Source: Haloplanus litoreus (GTDB taxonomy: Archaea > Halobacteriota > Halobacteria > Halobacteriales > Haloferacaceae). From it: a stretch of 64,000 bases of DNA. The stretch lies in the NCBI RefSeq assembly GCF_042677945.1, contig NZ_JBHUDN010000009.1. One strand, given 5' to 3'. Positions 7,504 to 16,216 of this stretch are shown here, piece by piece. A program made the position numbers and the translations under genes. Position 1 is the first letter of the stretch, and every line of letters begins with the position of its first letter. A model generated the notes under the pieces. It was not told the DNA's origin. It saw nothing but the letters and a program-made list of their open reading frames with translations, and did not search any database.

Positions 7504-9898
7504 ACAGACCGTCGAAGAGAGCATCGACAAAGCAGTGACCACCGTCGGGTCGGTCTGGCCGATTCACTCGTTCGTGACGGCCAACCCGCTCTCGGGCTTC
7601 GAGGATATGCCGTTCAACGAGGCCGTCACCCAGGCTGCGGATCTTCTGGGCGGTCGCGGCTATCCAAGCACGGAGACGTTCCAGGCGGCTCTCGATGACG
7701 GGCAGATTGACCCCGAAATACTCGATTCGGAACTGGCCGAGCACGGCTACGAGAGCGACCCCGAAACCCTGCTGGAACGCATGGACACCAGCGTCGAGTC
7801 GGAGCGCTCGAACACCGACGCCGAGCGGATCGACCACGTGCTGACGAAGTGGCTGTCGGCGTTCCTCGACGAAGGGCAGGCGCAGTGGTCGATGCCGAAC
7901 CGCGAGGACGGGTTCTACAGCGCCTTTCGGTCGGTGGCCGCGTACGATGGCCAGATTCCCGACGACGGGGTCGTCGCCGACTTGCCGAAGTCGCCGATCG
8001 AGGCCATCGAGTCCGTGCTGAGGCCGTCTCCCGAGAGCCAGTTGGTGCCCATCTTCGAGGAGCAGTTCGCCGCGCTCCCCGGGTGGGTCGGCTTCATCAA
8101 ACAGCGCGCTGCCGACGACGGCGCGTGGCAGTCCACGTTCCCCATCACGCTCGAGGGTTATCTCGCGGTTCGCCTCGCGCTGCTCGACGCCTTCGGTGTC
8201 GATATCGACCCGTCGACCAGCCTCGACAGCGCCGAGGCCGGGGCGGCCGACGAACTCGCGGAAGCGTTTCTGAGTGCGTGGGAAGCGAGTTACCGCAGTG
8301 ACGTCGTCGAGCGCGTCGCCGCCGAGAGCGCGGCCCTCGACGACAGCGACCCCTCCGGTCGCCCGGACGCGCAACTGGTCTTCTGTATCGATACGCGGTC
8401 GGAGATCATCCGCCGTCACATCGAGGAGACTGGCGACTACGAGACCTACGGCTACGCTGGCTTCTTCGGTATCCCGATGGAATACCAGAGATACGATTCC
8501 GAGGTGTCGGTCGACGCCTGTCCCCCTATCCTCGATTCGCAGCACCGCATCTCCGAGATTCCGACCGACAGGGACACGCAGGCGAGTCACGACCGCTGGT
8601 CGAGTCTCCGCGAGGCCGCGAGCGAGGTGGTCGAAACGCTGAAAACGAACCCTGCCACCGCCTTCGGCTTCGTCGAGAGCGCTGGCAGTGGGTACGGGCT
8701 GGCGCTTGCGGCCCGCACGCTCGTTCCCGGTCGCGTCCACGACCTGCTCGAAACCGCCGACGACGCGGTGCCCGATAACCACGAGTTCTGTGAGCAGACC
8801 GTCCATCATCAGCACGCCTATGTGGGTGATCTTCCCGTGGGACTGACCCACGAGGAGCAAGTCGAATACGCCGCGACCGCCTTCGAGCTGATGGGCTGGG
8901 ACGAATTTAGTCGACTCGTCGTTTTCACCGGCCACGCCAGTGAGACGGCCAACAACCCTTTCGACTCGAGTCTGGACTGTGGTGCCTGTGCCGGCAACCC
9001 CGGCGGCCCGAGTGCCCGCGTCCTGGCGGCGATCAGTAACGACGAGGCTGTCAAGGCCGAACTTCGCGACCGTGGGTTCGACATCCCCAAAGACACGGTC
9101 TTCGTCGCCGGCCAGCACAACACGACGACCGACGAGGTGGATCTGTTCGCCGACGACGTGCCCGAGAGCCACGCGGACGATCTCGACCAGTTGCGCGCAG
9201 ACCTCGCGGCCGCTCGTGAAAACGCGACCGCCGAGCGCGCCGAGTCGATGGGGGCCGACGGCTCGATGGGCGTCAGTGCGACGGAACGCCGTGCCGCCGA
9301 CTGGGCCGAAACGCGTCCCGAGTGGGGGCTGGCTGGCAACGCGGGCTTCGTCGTCGGCCCCCGCGAACTGACGAGCGACCTCGATCTCGACGGCCGCGCC
9401 TTCCTCCACTCGTATGATTGGTCGGCGGACCCTGACGCCGACGCGCTCGAAGCGGTCCTCACGGGTCCTCTGGTCGTCACTCAGTGGATCAATGCTCAGT
9501 ACTACTTCTCGACAGTCGACAACGCCGTCTACGGCAGCGGGTCGAAGGTAACCCAGAACCCAATCGGCAACATCGGTGTCTACCAGGGCAACGGCGGCGA
9601 CCTGATGACCGGTCTTCCCCTCCAGTCGCTGATGGCCGCCGACGACAAACCGTACCACCAGCCGCTCCGCCTCTCGACGGTCGTCCACGCGCCGGTCGAG
9701 CGCGTCACCGGCGTCCTGGCCGACCACGAAGAGGTGACCGAACTGCTGGACAACGACTGGCTCTCGCTCACTGTCGTCGACCCGACCCAGGACCACCGCG
9801 CGTTCCACTACGAGGCGGAATTGGAGTGGATACCACGGTCCGAACGGACCGAAGCACACCCAAAGATGCCGAACGCTCCCGCTGTTGCGGACGACTAA
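7493..9898 (+). CDS. dabA: DabA, DUF2309 carbonic-anhydrase-like subunit of the inorganic-carbon transporter
   Basis: This 801-aa cytoplasmic-side protein belongs to DUF2309 (UPF0753). It shows the zinc and catalytic residues known for DabA: Cys298 and Asp300 in FCIDTRSE, then His481 (FTGHAS) and Cys496 (LDCGACAGNPGG). The 15-residue spacing between His and the second Cys equals that of the characterised Halothiobacillus protein. In the family, DabA is proposed to hydrate CO2 vectorially while DabB supplies energy, so bicarbonate accumulates inside. The ATG overlaps the dabB 3' end by 11 nt. A role in carbon supply for anaplerotic carboxylation is an inference, since no RuBisCO or carboxysome genes are near. 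Confidence 0.92.
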   Translation: MSTEQTVEESIDKAVTTVGSVWPIHSFVTANPLSGFEDMPFNEAVTQAADLLGGRGYPSTETFQAALDDGQIDPEILDSELAEHGYESDPETLLERMDTSVESERSNTDAERIDHVLTKWLSAFLDEGQAQWSMPNREDGFYSAFRSVAAYDGQIPDDGVVADLPKSPIEAIESVLRPSPESQLVPIFEEQFAALPGWVGFIKQRAADDGAWQSTFPITLEGYLAVRLALLDAFGVDIDPSTSLDSAEAGAADELAEAFLSAWEASYRSDVVERVAAESAALDDSDPSGRPDAQLVFCIDTRSEIIRRHIEETGDYETYGYAGFFGIPMEYQRYDSEVSVDACPPILDSQHRISEIPTDRDTQASHDRWSSLREAASEVVETLKTNPATAFGFVESAGSGYGLALAARTLVPGRVHDLLETADDAVPDNHEFCEQTVHHQHAYVGDLPVGLTHEEQVEYAATAFELMGWDEFSRLVVFTGHASETANNPFDSSLDCGACAGNPGGPSARVLAAISNDEAVKAELRDRGFDIPKDTVFVAGQHNTTTDEVDLFADDVPESHADDLDQLRADLAAARENATAERAESMGADGSMGVSATERRAADWAETRPEWGLAGNAGFVVGPRELTSDLDLDGRAFLHSYDWSADPDADALEAVLTGPLVVTQWINAQYYFSTVDNAVYGSGSKVTQNPIGNIGVYQGNGGDLMTGLPLQSLMAADDKPYHQPLRLSTVVHAPVERVTGVLADHEEVTELLDNDWLSLTVVDPTQDHRAFHYEAELEWIPRSERTEAHPKMPNAPAVADD

Positions 9899-10367
9899 CC
9901 GATCCACATTCGTATCGGACAAACGTCGGTGGACTGTTCTGACGCCCCGATGCCACGAATTCGACTTTCTCCGATTCTCTTTCCGGCACGGTGGCTCCGA
10001 CGAAGGCCTCACGAAGAGGCGCCTTTCGGCGCGTTCCCGGAGAACCAGCCACAGTTGGCCAGTCCGACTCACCACCACGCCGACCGGCAGCTCCGTTGAT
10101 GCGCTTCAGACGGATCTCAGAACCAGCGCGGCGATGGTTCACACATGGGGGCTCCCACTCGATCGATCAACTCGTCCGCCAGTGTGGTCGTTCGTGGCCT
10201 AACCCGTGGTTCTTGGATGATTTCCCCTACCTACTATCCGCTGTCTTTTGATTGGTCGCAGTCCACCTTCCGACCCCGTGAACGTCGGCGACCATCGTTT
10301 GCTATCGCGGCATACAGTTTACGACCCGACGCGGGGGGCTTTTGTCCCTCGCGCGCGGAGTCGAGGT
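9899..10367. other. Gene-free interval between dabA and rio2
   Basis: About 470 nt without a convincing gene. Open frames here are short and arginine-rich. GAGGCGCC and GGCGCG palindromic bits near 10015-10035 could be a transcription terminator region for dabA. The right end holds the rio2 promoter region and a 22-bp sequence that recurs inverted downstream of rpl15e. Confidence 0.5.
10303..10324 (+). repeat. 22-bp element, left copy, upstream of rio2
   Basis: ATCGCGG, a variable C/T, then ATACAGTTTA, a variable C/T, then GAC. The same sequence, with two mismatches over 22 bp, recurs in inverted orientation at 12064-12085 beyond rpl15e. The GTTTA core lies about 50 nt before the rio2 ATG. 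Confidence 0.6.
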
Positions 10368-11288
10368 ATGGTCGAAAACGTCGCCCGCGTGGTGGCCGAT
10401 CTCGATCCCGAGGACTTCTATCTCCTCTCGGGCGTCGAGCAGGGGATGCGGTTCAGCGAGTGGGTCAACCGCGGGAAACTGCCGGAATACGCCGATCTGA
10501 CGCCGGAGGAGGTGGACTATCGGCTGGATCGCTGTATGAAACGCGACCTGATCGAGCGCCGGACCATCCAGTACGAGGGGTACCAGCTCACCTTCGAGGG
10601 CTACGACGTGTTGGCCCTGCACACCTTCGCGGAGCGAGACACCATCGAGGGCGTGGGTGCACCGCTCGGCGTCGGCAAGGAAAGCGACGTGTACGAGGTG
10701 CAGTCCTACCGACCGCTGGCGCTGAAGTTCCACCGCGAGGGCTACACCAACTTCCGGGAGGTGAACCGCGAACGCGAGTACACCGCGGACCACCACCACG
10801 TCTCGTGGCTCTACACCGCACGCAAGGCGGCCGAACGGGAGTACGAGGCGCTCGAAACGCTGTATCCCGACGTGTCGGTTCCGCGCCCGGTCGATCACAA
10901 CCGCCACGCCATCGTGATGGCGAAGTTCGAGGGCGTCGAACTCGCGCGTGCGAAACTCGACGACGAACAGGTCGTGGCGGTCCTCGATCTCGTCCTCGAG
11001 GAGGTGACGAGCGCCTACGACGCGGGGTTGATCCACGCCGACCTCAGCGAACACAACGTCGCCATCGCGTCCTCGGGGATCACGATCTTCGACTGGCCCC
11101 AGTCGGTGCCGACTGACCACGAGAACGCCCCGGAGCTGCTGGAACGCGACGTCTCCAACCTGATCGGGTTCTTCGCGCGGAAGTACCCCGCCGTCGTCCC
11201 CGACGTGGACGCCGCGGGCGTCGCGGACGCCGTCGCCGCGGGGACCTTCGAGACAGTTCGGGAGTTCGCGACGAGTCGAAGTTCTTAA
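10368..11288 (+). CDS. rio2: RIO2-type atypical protein kinase/ATPase
   Basis: RIO2 acts in the final maturation of the small ribosomal subunit. The 306-aa protein has the RIO2-specific N-terminal winged helix (about residues 1-90), a shortened P-loop (GVGKESDVY), the lysine strand LALKFHREG, the catalytic loop HADLSEHN (Asp225, Asn230) and the metal-binding Asp242 in IFDWPQ, which replaces DFG. The ATG at 10368 begins exactly at the family N-terminus; a longer frame from 10248 adds unrelated sequence. Its neighbour on the same strand is ribosomal protein L15e, fitting a translation role, although the 126-nt gap suggests separate promoters. Confidence 0.95.
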   Translation: MVENVARVVADLDPEDFYLLSGVEQGMRFSEWVNRGKLPEYADLTPEEVDYRLDRCMKRDLIERRTIQYEGYQLTFEGYDVLALHTFAERDTIEGVGAPLGVGKESDVYEVQSYRPLALKFHREGYTNFREVNREREYTADHHHVSWLYTARKAAEREYEALETLYPDVSVPRPVDHNRHAIVMAKFEGVELARAKLDDEQVVAVLDLVLEEVTSAYDAGLIHADLSEHNVAIASSGITIFDWPQSVPTDHENAPELLERDVSNLIGFFARKYPAVVPDVDAAGVADAVAAGTFETVREFATSRSS

Positions 11289-11414
11289 CCGCTACCGACC
11301 GGTAGCCCCGGTAACTCGCTGGTCGACGGGCCTCCAGTGGGCACCCGACTCGTCGGGACGACATGTGGCTCGCCACTCGGCGACGCTGAATCGCAAGCGC
11401 CCGTGGTGACACCC

Positions 11415-12005
11415 ATGGCACGAAGCTTCTACTCGCACATCCGCGACGCGTGGCAGGACCCCGACGACGGGGCCCTCGCCGAACTGCAGTGGCAACGAAA
11501 ACAGGAGTGGCGCGATCAGGGCGCTATCGAACGCATCGAGCACCCGACCCGCCTCGACAAGGCGCGAAACCTGGGCTACAAGGCCAAACAGGGAATCGTC
11601 GTGGTCCGGACTTCCGTCCGTAAGGGTGGGGCCCGGAAGCGACGGTTCAAGGCTGGTCGACGCTCGAAGCGACAGGGCGTCAACCGACTCGGTCGCCGGA
11701 AGAGCATCCAGCGTATCGCCGAGGAGCGCACCTCCCGCAAGTACCCCAACCTCCGCGTGCTCAACTCCTACTGGGTCGGGGAGGACGGCTCGCAGAAGTG
11801 GCACGAAGTGATCCTCGTGGATCCGGAGCACCCCGCCATCCAGGCCGACGACGACCTGAACTGGATCTGTGACGACTCCCACAAGGGGCGCGCGTTCCGC
11901 GGCAAGACCAGCGCCGGCCGCAAGGGTCGCGGTCAGCGCGGACGCGGCAAGGGAACCGAACACACCAGACCCAGCATCGGCGGCGACCGGCGCCGCGGCA
12001 AGTAA
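11415..12005 (+). CDS. rpl15e: Large-subunit ribosomal protein L15e
   Basis: This 196-aa archaeal/eukaryotic-type ribosomal protein has the characteristic start MARSFYSHIRDAWQDPDDG, the basic stretch KGGARKRRFKAGRRSKRQG and the conserved LRVLNSYWVGEDGSQKWHEV segment in the middle. The C-terminus is rich in Gly, Arg and Lys, as usual for an rRNA-binding tail. It is one of the few strongly basic proteins in the window, as expected. The ATG at 11415 matches the family start; upstream in-frame codons are not conserved sequence. Confidence 0.97.
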   Translation: MARSFYSHIRDAWQDPDDGALAELQWQRKQEWRDQGAIERIEHPTRLDKARNLGYKAKQGIVVVRTSVRKGGARKRRFKAGRRSKRQGVNRLGRRKSIQRIAEERTSRKYPNLRVLNSYWVGEDGSQKWHEVILVDPEHPAIQADDDLNWICDDSHKGRAFRGKTSAGRKGRGQRGRGKGTEHTRPSIGGDRRRGK

Positions 12006-12063
12006 CGCCCTCTCTTTCCCGTTCTCTTCCGTCGACGAGCCACGGCCCTCTCGTCTCGTCTCG

Positions 12064-12085
12064 TCATAAACTGTATACCGCGATA
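12064..12085 (-). repeat. 22-bp element, right copy, downstream of rpl15e
   Basis: The reverse complement reads ATCGCGGTATACAGTTTATG and then AC. It matches the copy at 10303-10324 at 20 of 22 positions, and similarity extends weakly for about 10 bp further. The pair therefore brackets rio2 and rpl15e as inverted copies. On this strand the TTTATGAC core could also act as a promoter for an antisense transcript. Confidence 0.55.
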
Positions 12086-12170
12086 CCGAATGCATCCCGT
12101 TCCGGGCGGGGCGGCCCACGATCCGTCGCCACCGGCAAAGGATTAGTGTGGGGAGGTCGGACACTCCCTC

Positions 12171-12227
12171 ATGTCACAGATCACGACCATGGCCGACCGG
12201 TGGGCCGATGCGCCGGTGGGAGCGTAG
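12171..12227 (+). CDS. Possible upstream leader ORF of the aldehyde oxidoreductase gene
   Basis: An 18-codon frame (MSQITTMADRWADAPVGA) begins at an ATG and stops with TAG 4 nt before the oxidoreductase start. The close spacing would allow translational coupling. It could equally be chance; no homology can be claimed at this length. Confidence 0.25.
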   Translation: MSQITTMADRWADAPVGA

Positions 12228-12231
12228 TGTG

Positions 12232-14094
12232 ATGGACCTGCCAGCCGTCTACGGCGGCGAGAGCCTTCACGTCCGCCTCGATTCGGGCGAGAGTGACCGT
12301 GAGTCAATCGACTCGGCGGACGCTCGGCGGTTCCTCGGCGGCAACGGGTTCGCCGCCAAGGCGGTCCACGACCACGTGCCCGCCGACGCCGACCCGTTCG
12401 ACCCAGAGAACGTCGTCGCGTTCACCGTCGGGCCGATGAACGGCACGCCCTTCCAGTCGACGAGTCGCGGCGTCGTCGGCTTCGTCAGCCCGCAGACGAA
12501 CGGCTTCTTCGACAGCACCTTCGGCGGCACGTTCCCCCGCGCTCAGAAGACGACGGGTTTCGAATCCGTCGTCCTCCACGGCACCGCGGCCGAACTCTCC
12601 TACGTCCTGGTCGACGAGGACGGCGCGGCGGTGGTCCCGGCGACGGACCTCGCGGGTCTCGACACCTACGAGACGTGTGCCGAGGTGGAGACGCGGGTCG
12701 CGGAGGACGACGGCGTCGACGCCGACGACGTCCACGTCGTCGCCGCCGGTCCGGCGGGCGAGAACCTGGTGCGCTACGCCTGCCTGCTTCACGACTCCGA
12801 GATGCGCGAGGGAGTCGCGGGCCGTGGTGGCGCGGGCGCCGTTCTCGGCTCGAAGAACGTCAAGGCGGTGGCCGTGGTCGAAGGCTCGTTCCGCCCCGAA
12901 CCGGCCGACGACGGCGACCTTCGCGACCTCGTTGGCGGGCGGATGGGTCCACTGATGCAGGAGACGGAGATGCTCCAGAACTACGGGACCAGCGGTCTCG
13001 TCAACCCGATCAACGAGATGGGGAAACTCGGCCGGCGGAACAATCGGGTCGAACAGGCCTCCCGCGAGAGGGCCGAGGCGATCAGCGGCGAGCGCATTCG
13101 CGAGGAGTACGTCACCGAGGACACCACGTGTGCGAACTGTGCGGTCGCCTGCGGCAAACACGTCACCGTCGAGAGCGAGGGGGTCACCGACGGAAAGATC
13201 CCGGAGTTCGAGAGCCTCTTCGGCACCGCGACGATGACCGACGTCTTCGACGTCGAACGCGTGATGAAGGCAAACGACCTGTGTGATCGTCTGGGGATGG
13301 ACACCATCTCCTGGGGCGTCTCCGTCGCGTTCGCCCGCGAGTGCTACGACGAGGGGCTGTTGACCGACGAGGACTCCCCACACCTCGCCTTCGGCGATGC
13401 CGACGGCCTGGTCGAACTCGCGCGGAAGACCGCCCATCGCGAGGGATTCGGTGATCGCCTCGCCGAGGGCTCGTTCCGTCTCGCGGCCGAGTTAGACGAG
13501 GAAGCCGAACGCTATCTCCACGGCGTCAAAGGACTGGAGTTCGCGGCCCACTCCCCTCGCGGTCTGAAAGGGATGAGCATCGGCTACGCCACCGCCACCC
13601 GAGGCGGCTCACACCACGACACTCGGCCAACCCTGCAGTACGAGGGCGAACACGCCGAGACTACGGAGGGAACGCCCGAGTTCGCCGCCCGCACCCAACA
13701 TTTCACCGCGCTCGGCGACTCACTCACCCAGTGTCGCTTCGTGAGCGAAGGCGGCTGGGGGAAACGCGTCACCGACCGCTACCGCGACGCCATCAACGCC
13801 GCGACGGGGTGGGAGCTTTCGACCGACGAAGTCGAACGCATCGGCGAGCGCATCTACAACCTCGAACGCCTCATCAACGTCGAGCGCGGCGTCGCGCGCC
13901 GCGAGACGGATACGCTCTCCCATCGAGTGATGCACGAGCCCATCCCCGAGGGACCGAGCGAGGGGATGTACTGCCCGCCGGACGAACTCGACGCGATGCT
14001 GGACGAGTACTACGCGTTCCGTGGGTGGGACGACGATGGCGTCCCCACCGCGGAACGTCTCGACGCACTCGATATGGCGGGTCTGGCGGACTGA
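12232..14094 (+). CDS. aor: Tungsten-dependent aldehyde:ferredoxin oxidoreductase
   Basis: This 620-aa cytoplasmic enzyme of the AOR family oxidises aldehydes to carboxylic acids with ferredoxin as acceptor, using a tungsten-pterin and a [4Fe-4S] cluster. The N-terminal pterin-binding domain contains FLGGNGFAAKAVHD and a Gly-rich REGVAGRGGAGAVLGSKNVKA segment. Cluster ligands are visible as CANCAVAC (around residue 302-309) and the distal Cys in NDLCDRLGMDTIS. The C-terminal half carries GLEFAAHSPRG and the RGGSHHDTRP region. Length and motif order match the family. Ferredoxin partners and pterin biosynthesis genes are not adjacent. The ATG at 12232 is used; an upstream in-frame ATG at 12148 precedes non-homologous sequence. 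Confidence 0.93.
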   Translation: MDLPAVYGGESLHVRLDSGESDRESIDSADARRFLGGNGFAAKAVHDHVPADADPFDPENVVAFTVGPMNGTPFQSTSRGVVGFVSPQTNGFFDSTFGGTFPRAQKTTGFESVVLHGTAAELSYVLVDEDGAAVVPATDLAGLDTYETCAEVETRVAEDDGVDADDVHVVAAGPAGENLVRYACLLHDSEMREGVAGRGGAGAVLGSKNVKAVAVVEGSFRPEPADDGDLRDLVGGRMGPLMQETEMLQNYGTSGLVNPINEMGKLGRRNNRVEQASRERAEAISGERIREEYVTEDTTCANCAVACGKHVTVESEGVTDGKIPEFESLFGTATMTDVFDVERVMKANDLCDRLGMDTISWGVSVAFARECYDEGLLTDEDSPHLAFGDADGLVELARKTAHREGFGDRLAEGSFRLAAELDEEAERYLHGVKGLEFAAHSPRGLKGMSIGYATATRGGSHHDTRPTLQYEGEHAETTEGTPEFAARTQHFTALGDSLTQCRFVSEGGWGKRVTDRYRDAINAATGWELSTDEVERIGERIYNLERLINVERGVARRETDTLSHRVMHEPIPEGPSEGMYCPPDELDAMLDEYYAFRGWDDDGVPTAERLDALDMAGLAD

Positions 14095-14100
14095 GACGAG

Positions 14101-14496
14101 CTACGCCGGTCCTTCCCGGTACCCCGTGAGTACCCACGCGCCCAGTGCGACGGCGGCCGCGACGAAGACGAACACCCAGAACGCCACCCACGCACCGAGG
14201 CCGACGCTCCCGGTTCGAACCGCTGCGGCGACGCCGGCCACTCCCGCGAGGACGAACGGCGTCAGGAAGGGCAGGTCGGTCCACTCGCCGCCCGCGTTGT
14301 GGTACTCGACTGCGTACCCCCAGACGTTGCCGACGGTAAACTGGAACAGGACGAGACCGAACAGTCCCGAGAGGAGCGCGCGAAACGCCGTCCGCTGGGT
14401 GACCGCGTCGGCGCGCAACAGGGACACCCCCGTGCCGGTCAGGAGGACGACGACCATCAGGGCGTGCCACGGACGCAGGTGATCGCGGAGGGCCAT
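14101..14496 (-). CDS. Four-helix membrane protein of unknown function
   Basis: The 131-aa product shows four hydrophobic segments, roughly residues 10-28, 40-62, 75-95 and 100-122, with short charged loops. No catalytic or transport motif is recognised. It is convergent with the aldehyde oxidoreductase gene, whose stop lies 6 nt away. The ATG at 14496 is preferred over a GTG three codons upstream. It is likely a plasma-membrane protein, and conserved haloarchaeal hypothetical is the safest description. Confidence 0.7.
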   Translation of the reverse strand: MALRDHLRPWHALMVVVLLTGTGVSLLRADAVTQRTAFRALLSGLFGLVLFQFTVGNVWGYAVEYHNAGGEWTDLPFLTPFVLAGVAGVAAAVRTGSVGLGAWVAFWVFVFVAAAVALGAWVLTGYREGPA

Positions 14497-14767
14497 ACTG
14501 CTCACTCACTCGCCCGCGCAAAGAGGGTCGGGGTGGCGTCTCACCACCCCGTCGCGTCGCCCACGCGCGTCGCGGCCCGGTCCATCGGCGTCGCACGCCC
14601 GCCGACGCGGTCGGTCCGAACGGCCACTGCTCGCCGCACCGGGCGGTGCGTCGCCCCCGCCGTTCGAACCGGTCCGTCGGGCCAGAAGTTGAGCCCGGCC
14701 TTCTCAATGCATATGGCAGTCTGGCGTAGTTCATAAATAGTATGAAGCCGTAATCTCGGATAGAACG

Positions 14768-15136
14768 ATGGCACGGATCACCGGCTCCTACCCAGAGGAC
14801 CTCGACTTACTCATTGAGGGTGCTGTCGAGGCTGGTGTGTTCGCGGGCAAGAGCGATGCGTTGCGCGAGTTCGTGCGTGAATACTTCGAGAACCACGAGA
14901 ACGAGCGGATTGCAGCTGCGGTCACCCTCTACGAACGCGAGCGGATCACACTCGGTGATGCTGCGAGACTCGCTGCTGTCGACCGTTGGACGATGCGGGA
15001 TATCCTCCGTGAACACGGTGTTGAACTTCGCCTCGGGCTCGTTGACGAAGACGACGCAGCCTACGAGGTAGAGGCAGCACGCGAACTCGAATTCGATGAT
15101 GAAGACTCGGACGACGAGGCGCCGCCTGCGAAATGA
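14768..15136 (+). CDS. Antitoxin: ribbon-helix-helix plus UPF0175 domain
   Basis: The 122-aa protein starts with a ribbon-helix-helix-like segment (residues 1-45, with KSDALREFVREYFENHENER) for DNA binding. It is followed by the UPF0175 motif (ITLGDAARLAAVDRWTMRDI), a helix-turn-helix-like domain found in VapB-like antitoxins, and an acidic tail. The ATG of the next gene overlaps its stop (ATGA), the usual antitoxin-first arrangement. A TATA-like TTCATAAATAG lies about 30 nt before the ATG, consistent with a leaderless, autoregulated promoter. The GC content of this gene pair is visibly lower than in flanking genes, suggesting acquisition. Confidence 0.88.
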   Translation: MARITGSYPEDLDLLIEGAVEAGVFAGKSDALREFVREYFENHENERIAAAVTLYERERITLGDAARLAAVDRWTMRDILREHGVELRLGLVDEDDAAYEVEAARELEFDDEDSDDEAPPAK

Positions 15137-15636
15137 CAGGTGATGGAATTCCAGCGAACCCGAGCGTCCTGAACACGACTGTTCTCTCGAACTTCGCGTA
15201 TATCGATCAGTTGTGGATTGTTGCAGGACTCTCTGGAATCTGTACAGTGCCGGTCGTTCGCGAGGAACTCGAACACGGCGTTGGTGATCATCCGTATCTT
15301 CAATCCGCACTCGGTACACTCGACGACGAGATTCCAGTCGTACCAATTTCGGAGACGGTCGCAAACAGAGAGGCTGTCGTCAGTGACCATCTCGATGCCG
15401 GCGAGGCCCAAGCGTTTGCCTTAGCGGACGCACACGGCCGTCTGCTGACCGATGACGGGGATGCTCGATCGTTCGCCAAAGAACAGGGCGTGACCGTTGT
15501 TGGGTCGGTGGGCGTGCTCCTTGCCGCGATCAATGCTGGGAAGATTACGGAGCAGACTGCTGATGAATGGCTCTCAACGTGGATTGATGAGATCGGCTAC
15601 TACGTGCCCTATCGAAACATCAAAGGGTATCGATAA
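15133..15636 (+). CDS. PIN-domain ribonuclease toxin (DUF3368/VapC-like)
   Basis: The 167-aa protein is a PIN-fold nuclease of the kind that pairs with UPF0175 antitoxins. Visible motifs are the N-terminal strand VLNTTVLSNFA, a central acidic motif in AGEAQAFALA, and LLTDDGDARSFA near the end of the core. The usual first Asp of the PIN site is Asn here (VLN), while the other acidic residues are present. That may be normal in this subfamily or may reduce activity. It overlaps the antitoxin by 4 nt, so translation is coupled. The target RNA is unknown. Confidence 0.87.
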   Translation: MTGDGIPANPSVLNTTVLSNFAYIDQLWIVAGLSGICTVPVVREELEHGVGDHPYLQSALGTLDDEIPVVPISETVANREAVVSDHLDAGEAQAFALADAHGRLLTDDGDARSFAKEQGVTVVGSVGVLLAAINAGKITEQTADEWLSTWIDEIGYYVPYRNIKGYR

Positions 15637-15718
15637 CTTGTCAGCGGGCAGATTCACTCCGTACGGGGGCTGATAATCGATGATTTCACGCATTTCCGTA
15701 CGGGAATGAGATGCAAGG

Positions 15719-16192
15719 ATGACCGCGCACCGCTTTCGAGTCAAATTCGCCCCCGATCCGACGTCGCTGTGGCGGGACATCGTCGTTGGTGCAGACAGAA
15801 CGATCGCTGAATTCCAGTCGGCGATCAACCCTGCAGTCGGTCTCGATCAGAGCCATCTCTGGTTCGTCGGCATTGATGAAGACTACTGGGATAGCGAGGT
15901 CAAGTATCAGTGTCGGCGGGAATACGAGCAGTCGCATGGCGGTAGTCCAAGACTTCGAACCGAGCGACTGGAGAATGCGAGCGAGGTGACCCTCGGTGAG
16001 ATGGCTCGACAGTTGGACCTCGAACAGTACGACCGCATCTGCTACCTCTACGACTACGGCGATGAGTGGCGCTTCTACGCTATCTTGAAAGACGTCCTCG
16101 ACGACGAACCAAGTGATACGGAACCAGCGGTTGTGAATACCGAGGGAGAATCGATCGATCAGTATGGCTCATCAAGAGAGCGGCGTTTTTGA
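15719..16192 (+). CDS. MM3350-like (plasmid pRiA4b ORF-3 type) domain protein
   Basis: The 157-aa protein matches the MM3350/pRiA4b ORF-3 fold: an N-terminal strand-rich start (FRVKFAPDPTSLWRDIVV), a central HLWFVGIDEDYW, and the hallmark LYDYGDEWRFYAIL near residue 115. Members are frequent on plasmids and next to transposases, but their biochemical role is unknown. It lies between the toxin-antitoxin pair and a broken transposase in a low-GC accessory patch, consistent with mobile ancestry. The ATG at 15719 fits the family start. Confidence 0.85.
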   Translation: MTAHRFRVKFAPDPTSLWRDIVVGADRTIAEFQSAINPAVGLDQSHLWFVGIDEDYWDSEVKYQCRREYEQSHGGSPRLRTERLENASEVTLGEMARQLDLEQYDRICYLYDYGDEWRFYAILKDVLDDEPSDTEPAVVNTEGESIDQYGSSRERRF

Positions 16193-16216
16193 GCGAGCCG
16201 TGTTCAGCGTCTCGTA

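Noticed and set aside
7259..10078. A long open frame of about 940 codons on the minus strand across dabA
   Set aside because: It is exactly antisense to dabA, Arg/Val-rich without motifs, and results from GC3-biased codons leaving the opposite strand open.
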